DNA of 7,607 nt from Eubacterium sp. (GTDB taxonomy: Bacteria; Bacillota_A; Clostridia; Lachnospirales; Lachnospiraceae). Positions 1-6,689 of the stretch are shown in pieces (position 1 is the stretch's first letter; each line of letters starts with the position of its first letter). The position numbers and the translations under genes were made by a program. The stretch lies in the NCBI GenBank assembly GCA_024687845.1, contig JAILEL010000240.1, positions 1-7,607 of the forward strand, written 5' to 3'. Below the pieces are notes generated by a model. The model searched no databases. It was not told the origin of the DNA and was given only the letters and a program-made list of their open reading frames with translations.

Positions 1-7
1 AGCAAAA

Positions 8-22
8 TGTAAGCGCTTTACA
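8..22. promoter_or_regulatory. Possible LacI/CcpA-family operator (cre-like)
   Basis: The sequence TGTAAGCGCTTTACA is a near-palindrome around a CG-rich centre. It matches the catabolite-responsive element consensus TGTAANCGNTNNCA except at the last two positions, because one extra T sits in the right arm. It would overlap the start point of the leftward promoter proposed at 25-53, a usual place for a repressor of the LacI family. The target gene lies outside the window, so the role is inferred from sequence alone. Confidence 0.35.
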
Positions 23-24
23 TA

Positions 25-53
25 ATAGTAATCCCTATTCTAAAAAAACACAA
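25..53 (-). promoter_or_regulatory. Possible leftward sigma-A promoter for a gene beyond the left edge
   Basis: Read on the minus strand, TTGTGT (53-48) is followed after exactly 17 bases by TACTAT (30-25). Each hexamer differs from the consensus TTGACA / TATAAT at two positions. Transcription would start near 18, inside the cre-like operator. The site lies just beyond the palindromes that probably end the TIR transcription unit, so a new leftward unit starting here makes sense. No downstream gene is visible. Confidence 0.4.
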
Positions 54-67
54 GCAAAATAGTCATG

Positions 68-107
68 AACCGTGAATAGTAACTGAGTAACGTTACTATT
101 CACGGTT
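68..107. repeat. Perfect 16-bp inverted repeat (hairpin)
   Basis: Arms 68-83 and 92-107 are perfect reverse complements around the 8-base loop TGAGTAAC. The loop and right arm also allow a competing 12-base palindrome, AGTAACGTTACT (86-97). Neither side carries a tight T-run, so it is not a classical intrinsic terminator by itself. It abuts the outer inverted repeat that begins at 108. It could be a transcript-end structure, a repeat-family member or a protein-binding palindrome. Confidence 0.8.
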
Positions 108-227
108 AACTCAAAAAACACTCTTAAGTCCACATCGCATATAAGCTTATTCTTATGCAAGCATAAATAAGCTTATATGCGATGTTCTATTGCTGCTTAC
201 GCAGCACTGAATCGTGTTTTTTGAGTT
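108..227 (-). terminator. Nested palindrome cluster after the TIR gene, probable terminator region
   Basis: A 14-bp perfect inverted repeat, AACTCAAAAAACAC (108-121) and its complement (214-227), encloses two further perfect hairpins at 132-185 and 191-206. The small inner one is TGCTGC (191-196) and GCAGCA (201-206) around the loop TTAC. On the minus strand the TIR stop codon lies 6 bases upstream of the outer arm, and the far arm supplies a U6 tract after the large hairpin, which fits transcription termination. On the other strand the opposite arm gives an equivalent T6, so it could work in both directions. The three-way-junction shape is more elaborate than a normal terminator. A small non-autonomous element with 14-bp terminal repeats is an alternative, but I see no target duplication. 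Confidence 0.5.
132..185. repeat. Long hairpin, 19-bp plus 6-bp stem
   Basis: Arms 132-150 and 167-185 are perfect 19-bp reverse complements. The stem continues with TTATGC (153-158) and GCATAA (161-166) after a two-base bulge (TC, 151-152), leaving only the two-base apex AA. Each arm contains the palindrome ATAAGCTTAT. Part of it, 145-170 on the minus strand, is repeated with one mismatch at 7036-7061 upstream of the LysR gene. This points to a dispersed repeat or a shared regulator site rather than a simple terminator. Confidence 0.8.
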
Positions 228-233
228 CCAGAA

Positions 234-3200
234 TCAGTCATCTTCGATTCCATACTGGGATTTGATCTCATCTGAGAGTTCAGCACCTTGAAGGATTGTA
301 TTTGACTTCTCAATAAGCTCTTCCACTGTGTATCTCTTATAATAGCCAATCTTCACCTGTGAATTGTCATCATATGACTCAGTAATAAACCGGTCTGTTG
401 ACATATGATGTCCGAAGGAATTAGTCAGATGAGTTATCTCGACACCGCTATTAATATCTACAACATCTGTGACTATACCTATCTGGATATACAGGAGATT
501 GTTAGTGTCATCAACATCGAATTTGATTCCATCGGTATAATTTGCAATATAAGAAATCTCTGCTTTCCTGATAAAGTGGCCATCCTTGGTATACCAATAC
601 AGATTTCCATCATTGTAAAGAACTATTAACTCATCCTTTCTATTATCGAAATATATCGCTGCCGGAGTCAGTCCCGGACAGTCAATCACGTCTTCCGTAT
701 TCCCTTTGGAGTCAAGATAATAAATCTTATTTCCATCTGAAATGGCACATTTTTCATTATCACTGTTTTCAGAATAGCAAATTGTCTTAACCCAGTTTTC
801 AGGTACATCAATCTGTCTTGTCTCTGAATCATTAATATCTATAATATAACCTGGTTCATACGGATAATATATCATACCAGCTTTTTCATAATACCTTGGA
901 GTCTCTGATGAAGAGGCACTTTCCTTTGTAAGTTTGATTCTTTTTTTCTTCTTTGTAGTCAGATCATACATTGCAATTTCAGATTTAAAATCTTCATTTT
1001 GAAATCTGTAAACTAAAGTGCCATTGCTAAACTCAGCAACTCCACTCGCAAAAATAGCCGAATCAAATATTTTCTCTGTTTGAATTTCCCCCGTGGAAAT
1101 ATTGTAGGAACGCAGACAAAAGGATTCATCCTCTATGAACGCAAGATATACATTATTCTGAAAGAATCCAAGAATCTCAAAATCTTCGAAGTTATCCCCC
1201 GGAAGCTCGTTCTGTATAATCTTATATTCCTCATCCAGTCTAATGGTCGTAAGCGTAGGTTTTCCATCTTCATCTGACAGAATCGCAAGAACCTGATCAT
1301 TCATAAAATAATCATTCGCCGCTCCATTTATAGTTATGTCCTTGCTAATAGAAGTCCAGTTCGGATCATAGACATCATAGCCATATACTATGAGTTCAGT
1401 TCCATCTCTTCGACTTGCATAAACCTCATTTCCAAAAATAACCTGATTCAGATTATCAGAAAAGAATGAATAGCTATAAACGGCTTTATTACCCACTGTC
1501 AGAGCTGGTACAGCATAGCCGCCTTTATCAGTGACATATACCGGATTTCCATCTTCATCCAAGTCAGAAGCATAAATGATAGAACTATTCACATTATGAT
1601 TAAACTGCTTTTCCCCAGTCTTCATATCGTAGATAGTACCAACATTTCCGGAGTAATAAAGCACAGAAGCATCATCCTTCAGGCCTAGAAATCCACCATT
1701 TATTCTTACACCATTACAAGTAAAATCAGCGTTCCATATATCGCTCAGATCAGAAGGATCAATGCACTTAATCACATAGTCATCCTCCGACAAAATTGCC
1801 ACATTTCCTAGCGACATACTTGCTCCGAAAGGATCATCATCTCCACATGCAATCATTAGCTTATCATCTACCCATCCCACATCCAAAATTAATCTATCAA
1901 CGGTTTCCGATACAAGAAATTTCTGTGTTGTTAAATCAAGTACACCATATACATATTTTTCCCAGGACAGAATGCCATAAAATCCGATTTTTTTCTTATC
2001 CTCGGATAAGCTCATTTTTGCAACACCGAACTCCTCCAACCCGTTGTCAGTAGGAAACTCCCATGTATTCTTAAGCTCGCCTGTGGAGGCATCGATTTCC
2101 AGAAGCTTATTACTACTTGTCGCAATGTAAAATGTACCATCTCCTACAACCATACCATTCTGATTTTGGAATCTGCCACTGTCTAAAGAATATTCCCAGA
2201 GTAATTTTCCAGTCTGAACGTTATAGCAGAAAATCCTGTTTGATATCCAGAACACCAGAATTTCATTAGTCAGATATTTCATACCCTCAATTGAATTTCT
2301 GATGTTATCCAGATACAGAATGCTTTCATGCGTTTTAGTATTCCATATACCTATAACATTTCCAGAATCCCGGACAGCAACTGATGTTCTTTTTGGAGAC
2401 AGCTGAAAATCCGAAACGTAATTCGGCATACGATAATCCCACATCGCATGTATGTTACTTCCGGTATTACTCTCATAAGCAAGGGTTGCATCTGTTAATG
2501 CCTTTACAGCTTCCGGTATGACCGGTCTTTCATCTTCAGAGTTCTTTGGTAACGCCTCAAGGGCAAGCTGAAGCGCAGTGATTCGAAGCTCATTTTCAAG
2601 AAGCTTTTCAGATTCATTTGCCAGATATTTTGACTGACTCCTCAGCGACTCCAGATAATTCTCATGTATAGCATTTCTGCTGTAAACGAGGTAACCGCAA
2701 AATGCAATTGTCAGCAGTAATGCAGCAGAAAATCCCAGCATAACCTGTTTCAGAACATACTGTCTGCGACGATTCATCAATTCATCATAGGAACAGCCAA
2801 TCAGACCACTGACCAGACGTGGAAGTTCTATCTTGTCAGCCTTACCAAGTGGCATCCTGTAGTCGCAGGAAAGGGGTTCTATCGGAACACGGAAGGTCTG
2901 CATCTGACCATTTTGATCCTGAAACTGTCGATTCTCATACTGAAGGATTTCCGGAATAACCTGCTGTGGATCTCCATTTACAAGAACCGTATACACCTGT
3001 TTTATGCTATGGTTTCTAAGGAAATATTCTATCTCACGCTGAACCCATATAGACTCCTTGGTATTAGTCGAGCAGATTACGATCAGGTAATCCGAGTTAT
3101 CAAGCGCAGCTGCAATAGTATCATTCAGATTACTGGTTATAGGAAGTTCCTCAGTATCGCGGAAAATCCTGTTGATACGTCTGAAACCCGTCTGTTTCTG

Positions 3201-3311
3201 TATCTTCGTTGGAATATGAAATCTTTCCAATCCCTTGTGAATAGCCTCTGCGACCCTGTTGTCCTCTGGGGCATGCTTATATGATATGAACGCATTATAA
3301 TGTAGAACCAT
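234..3311 (-). CDS. TIR domain / transmembrane / beta-propeller protein
   Basis: The protein has 1025 residues. Residues 4-150 form a bacterial TIR domain opening with YNAFISYKH. The segment SIWVQREIEYF (87-97) matches the WVxxE pattern of NAD-cleaving TIR domains, so Glu93 is the likely catalytic residue. A basic stretch (RRRQ, 181-184) precedes one membrane helix at about 187-210. By the positive-inside rule the TIR domain is cytosolic and the remainder outside. Residues 213-285 look helical (SKYLANESEKLLENE, LQLALEALP), a linker I associate with TIR-WD40 proteins. From about 290 on, short beta-rich units (IWNTKT, LLEIDASTGEL) suggest one or two propellers of WD40/PQQ type. The tail, SDEIKSQYGIEDD, resembles the end of many WD40 proteins. 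The start at 3311 puts the TIR core at the N-terminus. An in-frame ATG at 3356 lacks a ribosome site and overlaps the DHH gene. The gene begins 4 bases after the DHH stop, so the two should be co-translated. The TIR assignment is strong; NADase activity and function are inferred. Confidence 0.88.
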   Translation of the reverse strand: MVLHYNAFISYKHAPEDNRVAEAIHKGLERFHIPTKIQKQTGFRRINRIFRDTEELPITSNLNDTIAAALDNSDYLIVICSTNTKESIWVQREIEYFLRNHSIKQVYTVLVNGDPQQVIPEILQYENRQFQDQNGQMQTFRVPIEPLSCDYRMPLGKADKIELPRLVSGLIGCSYDELMNRRRQYVLKQVMLGFSAALLLTIAFCGYLVYSRNAIHENYLESLRSQSKYLANESEKLLENELRITALQLALEALPKNSEDERPVIPEAVKALTDATLAYESNTGSNIHAMWDYRMPNYVSDFQLSPKRTSVAVRDSGNVIGIWNTKTHESILYLDNIRNSIEGMKYLTNEILVFWISNRIFCYNVQTGKLLWEYSLDSGRFQNQNGMVVGDGTFYIATSSNKLLEIDASTGELKNTWEFPTDNGLEEFGVAKMSLSEDKKKIGFYGILSWEKYVYGVLDLTTQKFLVSETVDRLILDVGWVDDKLMIACGDDDPFGASMSLGNVAILSEDDYVIKCIDPSDLSDIWNADFTCNGVRINGGFLGLKDDASVLYYSGNVGTIYDMKTGEKQFNHNVNSSIIYASDLDEDGNPVYVTDKGGYAVPALTVGNKAVYSYSFFSDNLNQVIFGNEVYASRRDGTELIVYGYDVYDPNWTSISKDITINGAANDYFMNDQVLAILSDEDGKPTLTTIRLDEEYKIIQNELPGDNFEDFEILGFFQNNVYLAFIEDESFCLRSYNISTGEIQTEKIFDSAIFASGVAEFSNGTLVYRFQNEDFKSEIAMYDLTTKKKKRIKLTKESASSSETPRYYEKAGMIYYPYEPGYIIDINDSETRQIDVPENWVKTICYSENSDNEKCAISDGNKIYYLDSKGNTEDVIDCPGLTPAAIYFDNRKDELIVLYNDGNLYWYTKDGHFIRKAEISYIANYTDGIKFDVDDTNNLLYIQIGIVTDVVDINSGVEITHLTNSFGHHMSTDRFITESYDDNSQVKIGYYKRYTVEELIEKSNTILQGAELSDEIKSQYGIEDD

Positions 3312-3315
3312 TCGC

Positions 3316-4869
3316 CTACTCTGCCTCCTTGTAAAGCCTGTTAAAAAATCTTCCATTTATCACATAAATATCATGAGGATCATCATCTCTGACAGCAATA
3401 TAATCCTCCGGAGTTCCAGAATAGTATTTTTCTTCATCCCAAGTGGTAAAGAGTTTGACATATGAATCAAGCGGTTTTGCATATATCTTTGTTTTTCCGG
3501 TTGCAATTATAGCATGAGCATATTTCAAAACACCCTTCTTCTCCCCCGTGATAACATCCATGATCCGTGGTTCATATTCAAATGCTATATCATAGGATTC
3601 TCCAGTTTCTTTATAGCTTCTTTTCAGCTTTTCCTTTGATATTGGATAAATCTCTCCTCCAATTCCGATCATCAGACACATGTTCTCTTCAATCCTTATG
3701 TTTATGTCTCCCTCAAGAGTTCTGATTTCAACTAGCGAGTTTGCAGGGAACATATCTGTAAGCTTTACATATCCAACTGTCTGAGGAATCTTTTCATAAA
3801 GCTTCATATCACTTGTATCAAGCACAGTGTCCTTCGCATAAATGATTCTGAACATGTTGTAATAGTCATCCATTCTCTTTTGGAATTCATCTACAATAAT
3901 CTTTTCAAGCAGAGAATTCATTTTGTTTGAATCAGATGAATCTTCTAATTCTACAGTTTTTTCAGGATACAGTTCCAGAAGTTTTTTAGGAGCAATGGAA
4001 CCACCAGCCTTGGTAAGATGTCCGCCTCCGCCACCAATCCCCTTTGCAAGATATGTAGCAAGCTCATTGGCATGCACTTCCTTTACACAGCTTCTTATGG
4101 AAAACTTTATTTCCTGGGGACTGATAAAATACGCAATGCATACTTCAACCCCGGTGGTCTGCATGGAAAAATCTCCAATAACACTTAGGATTATCGGATC
4201 ACATTGATCGGCCTTAATCATAAGATATCTGTGTTTAAGACAATACAGATAGTCCAGGATTGCCTTACCGGCAATCTTTAATTCATCAAGGGAAATATTG
4301 GAATTGCTCATCTCCGTAATAAGACTTTTATTTATCACAAGAGAATCTCTCATATCTCTGTCAAGAGGGTGAGATATTTCGGAAAGCTTATTTGTATCTG
4401 TATATAGACCATAGTAAAGCGCTGTCGAAAGAAGAATGTCATTACTAAAATCCAGACCTTCCTCTCTGATCATGTCCCAGAGGATTGTTGCACAGCTTCC
4501 GATATTACTTCTTACCTCAGCCATTTCCGGAAGTTCTACAGTCACCTGATGGTGATCAATGATTGCAACATTTTCAGCCGGAGTAAAGGTTACATTTTGC
4601 TGACCGTGCTGGCAGTCAACTGTAACCAGAAGCTCCGGAACCTCTTTTATTTCCGGTTCATAACTGACTGGAATATTCAGACATTTTAACATAAGAATAA
4701 GGTTGCTCTTTGTTATCTTATTAATTCCACGATAGATAAATCTAGGGTGTTTGCCCATCTTCTCCAGATACCAGTAAAGCGCATAGCCTGATGACAACGC
4801 GTCAGCATCAGGATTGTCATGGCACTGAATGACAATATCATCGAATTTTAGTAGCTCATTTAACTTCAT
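3316..4869 (-). CDS. DHH/DHHA1-family phosphoesterase with C-terminal PGDYG-like extension
   Basis: The protein has 517 residues. All DHH-superfamily metal motifs are visible: HDNPDADA (17-24), VTVDCQ (83-86 core, Asp85), DHH (105-107) and YTDT (156-159, Asp158). The DHHA1 substrate motif GGGGGHLTKAGGS lies at 279-291. The core resembles NrnA/pAp-phosphatase and GdpP-type phosphodiesterases, which cleave short oligonucleotides, pAp or linear and cyclic dinucleotides with Mn2+. The substrate cannot be read from the sequence. NrnA proteins are about 310-320 residues long; here about 200 more follow. That part contains two stretches that look like diverged copies of a PGDYG-type module: IGIGGEIYPISKEKLKRSYK (401-420) and PEDYIAVRDDD...IYVINGRFF (487-509). 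The start at 4869 was chosen because AGGGGGAAG lies 8 bases upstream; an in-frame ATG at 4929 lies in the terminator tail. No signal peptide is seen, so it is cytosolic. Tight coupling to the TIR gene suggests one pathway. Confidence 0.9.
   Translation of the reverse strand: MKLNELLKFDDIVIQCHDNPDADALSSGYALYWYLEKMGKHPRFIYRGINKITKSNLILMLKCLNIPVSYEPEIKEVPELLVTVDCQHGQQNVTFTPAENVAIIDHHQVTVELPEMAEVRSNIGSCATILWDMIREEGLDFSNDILLSTALYYGLYTDTNKLSEISHPLDRDMRDSLVINKSLITEMSNSNISLDELKIAGKAILDYLYCLKHRYLMIKADQCDPIILSVIGDFSMQTTGVEVCIAYFISPQEIKFSIRSCVKEVHANELATYLAKGIGGGGGHLTKAGGSIAPKKLLELYPEKTVELEDSSDSNKMNSLLEKIIVDEFQKRMDDYYNMFRIIYAKDTVLDTSDMKLYEKIPQTVGYVKLTDMFPANSLVEIRTLEGDINIRIEENMCLMIGIGGEIYPISKEKLKRSYKETGESYDIAFEYEPRIMDVITGEKKGVLKYAHAIIATGKTKIYAKPLDSYVKLFTTWDEEKYYSGTPEDYIAVRDDDPHDIYVINGRFFNRLYKEAE
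3324..3330 (-). promoter_or_regulatory. Ribosome binding site of the TIR gene inside the DHH gene end
   Basis: AAGGAGG, a full-strength Shine-Dalgarno sequence, is formed by the last codons of the DHH gene (Lys-Glu-Ala-Glu-stop). It lies 12 bases before the ATG at 3311, longer than the optimum. The stop codon of the DHH gene lies between the site and the start, which favours coupled re-initiation. The site decides for the start at 3311 over the in-frame ATG at 3356. Confidence 0.6.
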
Positions 4870-4905
4870 TTTATAATCTTCCCCCTGATCCTTTATTTTA
4901 CACAT

Positions 4906-4914
4906 AGTATAACA
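4906..4914 (-). promoter_or_regulatory. Possible extended -10 promoter of the DHH-TIR operon
   Basis: On the minus strand TGTTATACT (4914-4906) is an extended -10 element (TGnTATAAT with one mismatch), placed 36 bases before the DHH start codon. No good -35 box is found at 16-18 bases; the matching region falls on the U-tract of the preceding terminator. The site supports an independent transcription unit for the DHH and TIR genes, though readthrough from the hydrolase operon is also possible. Confidence 0.42.
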
Positions 4915-4930
4915 TATTATCCCACGCAAG

Positions 4931-4980
4931 AAAAAGGGCGGTAAAGCAACTGACCTTATAGGCCAGCCACTCTACCGCTC
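4931..4980 (-). terminator. Rho-independent terminator of the hydrolase operon
   Basis: Arms 4961-4980 and 4936-4955 form a 20-bp stem around the loop TATAA (minus strand), followed by UUUUU from 4935-4931. In the minus-strand RNA the stem has one A-C mismatch and five G-U pairs. In the plus-strand RNA those six positions would all be mismatches, so the structure is clearly directed leftward. It begins 19 bases after the hydrolase stop codon and separates the three-gene operon from the DHH-TIR unit. Confidence 0.9.
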
Positions 4981-4999
4981 TGAAAAAGATTTTAATCTA

Positions 5000-6010
5000 T
5001 CAAATACCTACATTTAGATTTTTTTCAAGGAAGTTCTGTAGCTTATCGAATGGAATGTAGTCTTTATCGCCACCATCATAAAGATCTGTATGCACAGCAT
5101 CAGGAATTATCATTAACTCCTTGTTGTCAGCATATTTGCTATCTTGGATCATATCCTTATATGCATCCTTTGAAAAATAACATGAATGTGCTTTTTCACC
5201 ATGAATCAGAAGAACTGCGCTTCTAATCTCATTGCTGTACTGAAGTATTGACTGATTAACAAAGGACTCACAACCAATCACATTCCAGCCACCATTTGAA
5301 TTAAGACTTCTGGCATGATAACCTCTGTCCGTCTTGTAATAATCATAATAATCTTTAACAAAAAATGGAGCATCTTCAGGAAGTGGATCCACAACTCCTC
5401 CCCCAAGCTTATATTCACCCGCCTTCATATCTTCAAGTCTTTGAGCGCACATAACAGCTCTTTTTTTATATCTTGCTTCTTCACTGTCTTCTGAATCAAA
5501 ATATCCCTTTGCGTTTACTCTGGTCATATCATACATAGTTGATACAACTGTTGCTTTAATTCTAGTATCAAGTGCAGCAGTATTTATAGCCATGCCGCCC
5601 CAGCCACAGATACCTATTATTCCGATTTTATCATGATCAACCTTCTCATTAAGGGAGAGAAAATCAACAGCAGCCATAAAGTCCTCTGTATTAATATCAG
5701 GAGATGCCATATATCTTACATTTCCACCGCTCTCTCCAGTAAACGAAGGGTCAAAAGCTATAGTCAGAAAACCTCTTTCTGCCATAGTCTGTGCATATAG
5801 TCCCGAACACTGTTCCTTAACTGCACCAAATGGTCCCGAAACTGCTATGGCAGGAAGTTTTCCCTGCGCATCCTTTGGTACATACATATCTGCCGCAAGT
5901 GTAATACCATATCTATTCACAAATGTAACCTTGCTATGTTCTACCTTATCACTCTTTGAAAATGTCTTATCCCACTCTGTTACTAATGTAAGTTCTTCTT
6001 TCTTGATCAT
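5000..6010 (-). CDS. Alpha/beta hydrolase family protein with non-canonical nucleophile elbow
   Basis: The protein has 336 residues and the alpha/beta-hydrolase fold (COG1073/dienelactone-hydrolase-like). An oxyanion-side strand KLPAIAVSGPFG (51-62) is followed by FDPSFTGESGG (86-96), the elbow strand KIGIIGICGWGG (128-139), LLIHGEKAHS (267-276) and a late DAVHTDLYD (304-312) whose His307 sits at the catalytic histidine position. In related proteins such as YcjY the elbow reads GICxSGG with Ser as nucleophile. Here Trp137 occupies that place and Cys135 lies two residues before it. The usual acid after the HG strand is also not obvious. From memory, GICGWGG and HGEKAHS recur in clostridial members, so this looks like a subfamily feature and not a mutation. 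The start at 6010 is set by AAAAGGAG 7 bases upstream; an in-frame ATG at 6055 would add a lysine-rich leader. It follows the lipoprotein gene by 31 bases in the same operon. No signal peptide; the substrate is unknown. Confidence 0.85.
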   Translation of the reverse strand: MIKKEELTLVTEWDKTFSKSDKVEHSKVTFVNRYGITLAADMYVPKDAQGKLPAIAVSGPFGAVKEQCSGLYAQTMAERGFLTIAFDPSFTGESGGNVRYMASPDINTEDFMAAVDFLSLNEKVDHDKIGIIGICGWGGMAINTAALDTRIKATVVSTMYDMTRVNAKGYFDSEDSEEARYKKRAVMCAQRLEDMKAGEYKLGGGVVDPLPEDAPFFVKDYYDYYKTDRGYHARSLNSNGGWNVIGCESFVNQSILQYSNEIRSAVLLIHGEKAHSCYFSKDAYKDMIQDSKYADNKELMIIPDAVHTDLYDGGDKDYIPFDKLQNFLEKNLNVGI

Positions 6011-6041
6011 AGTTCTTCTCCTTTTCTTAGACTTCTTTTTT

Positions 6042-6689
6042 TTATTCCAAAACAAGTGTTATCGTAACATCTCCATTTCCCAGTAACTTTTCAATTTCTT
6101 TCTGTGAAAGATTTATCTTTCCCAGCTTTGTATAACTCCAGGAATTACTTCCATAAAAAACAACCAGCTGATTTCCAGAATAAAGCACTATATCACCAGA
6201 TTGTGTTGTCATCTGAACATCATTTCTAGATATACTCTGTCCTATGGAGCCAACCTGCTCAAATCCTCCATACATTGACATTGATATTGAAAGTCCTGAC
6301 TCTGCCAGTTTATTTAATTCTTTTATTGAATCGTTATCTTCCCAAGTTACATCAACACTCGTTTCACCTATCTTCATCACCATATTCTGTTCTTCATTCT
6401 TTTTTATTTCGTTACTCACTTGGGTTTCTTTATTCATTTCTATTTCGTCATTCACTTTTGTTTCTCCCCCTACAGCATCCTCTGAATCTGTCTTTTTTTC
6501 TTCTATCGTATTTTTTTCTACTATATTTTCTTTATTTACTGACATATTATCATCTGGTGAATTTGCACATGCAGATAAAACAATACTCAGCATTAGCATC
6601 GTTAAACTTAAAAATATAGTTTTAGTACTCAGTGATTTAAGTTTAAATTTTCTAAATATCTTCATCTCTTGTTTCTTTCTTCCGGACAT
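6042..6689 (-). CDS. Lipoprotein with C-terminal cyclophilin-like domain
   Basis: The protein has 215 residues. A basic N-terminus and hydrophobic stretch (about 24-38) end in the lipobox LSAC with Cys41 as the lipidated residue, so the mature protein is tethered to the outer face of the membrane. Residues 42-102 form a Glu/Lys/Asn-rich linker that includes a duplicated 12-residue unit. Residues 103-215 match the bacterial cyclophilin-like fold family (PF18050 type): MKIGETSVDVTW, YGGFEQVGSIG, SGDIVLYSGNQLVVFYGSNS and a final GDVTITLVLE. This family lacks proven prolyl isomerase activity and its role is not established. The ATG at 6689 shares its A with the TAA stop of the gene upstream (TAATG), implying re-initiation; neither it nor the ATG at 6665 (which places the Cys at 33) has a good ribosome site. 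The next gene is the hydrolase, and such domains are often found near hydrolases and oxidoreductases under LysR control. Confidence 0.85.
   Translation of the reverse strand: MSGRKKQEMKIFRKFKLKSLSTKTIFLSLTMLMLSIVLSACANSPDDNMSVNKENIVEKNTIEEKKTDSEDAVGGETKVNDEIEMNKETQVSNEIKKNEEQNMVMKIGETSVDVTWEDNDSIKELNKLAESGLSISMSMYGGFEQVGSIGQSISRNDVQMTTQSGDIVLYSGNQLVVFYGSNSWSYTKLGKINLSQKEIEKLLGNGDVTITLVLE
6393..6464 (-). repeat. Tandem 36-bp duplication in the lipoprotein linker
   Basis: Two adjacent in-frame 36-base units encode ETKVNDEIEMNK (residues 76-87) and ETQVSNEIKKNE (88-99). The copies have diverged at several positions. It lies in the charged linker between lipid anchor and folded domain, so it probably only changes tether length. 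Confidence 0.75.

Noticed and set aside
68..227. CRISPR array or tRNA-like structure in the palindrome cluster
   Set aside because: The repeats are inverted and differ from each other, there are no regularly spaced direct repeats, and no tRNA arm motifs are present.
108..227. Insertion sequence or complete transposon
   Set aside because: There is no transposase frame, and the bases flanking the 14-bp ends show no target-site duplication. Only a non-autonomous remnant remains conceivable.
3309..3356. Longer TIR start at 3356 overlapping the DHH gene
   Set aside because: There is no Shine-Dalgarno sequence before it, and the added residues precede the conserved TIR start. The ATG at 3311 has AAGGAGG upstream.
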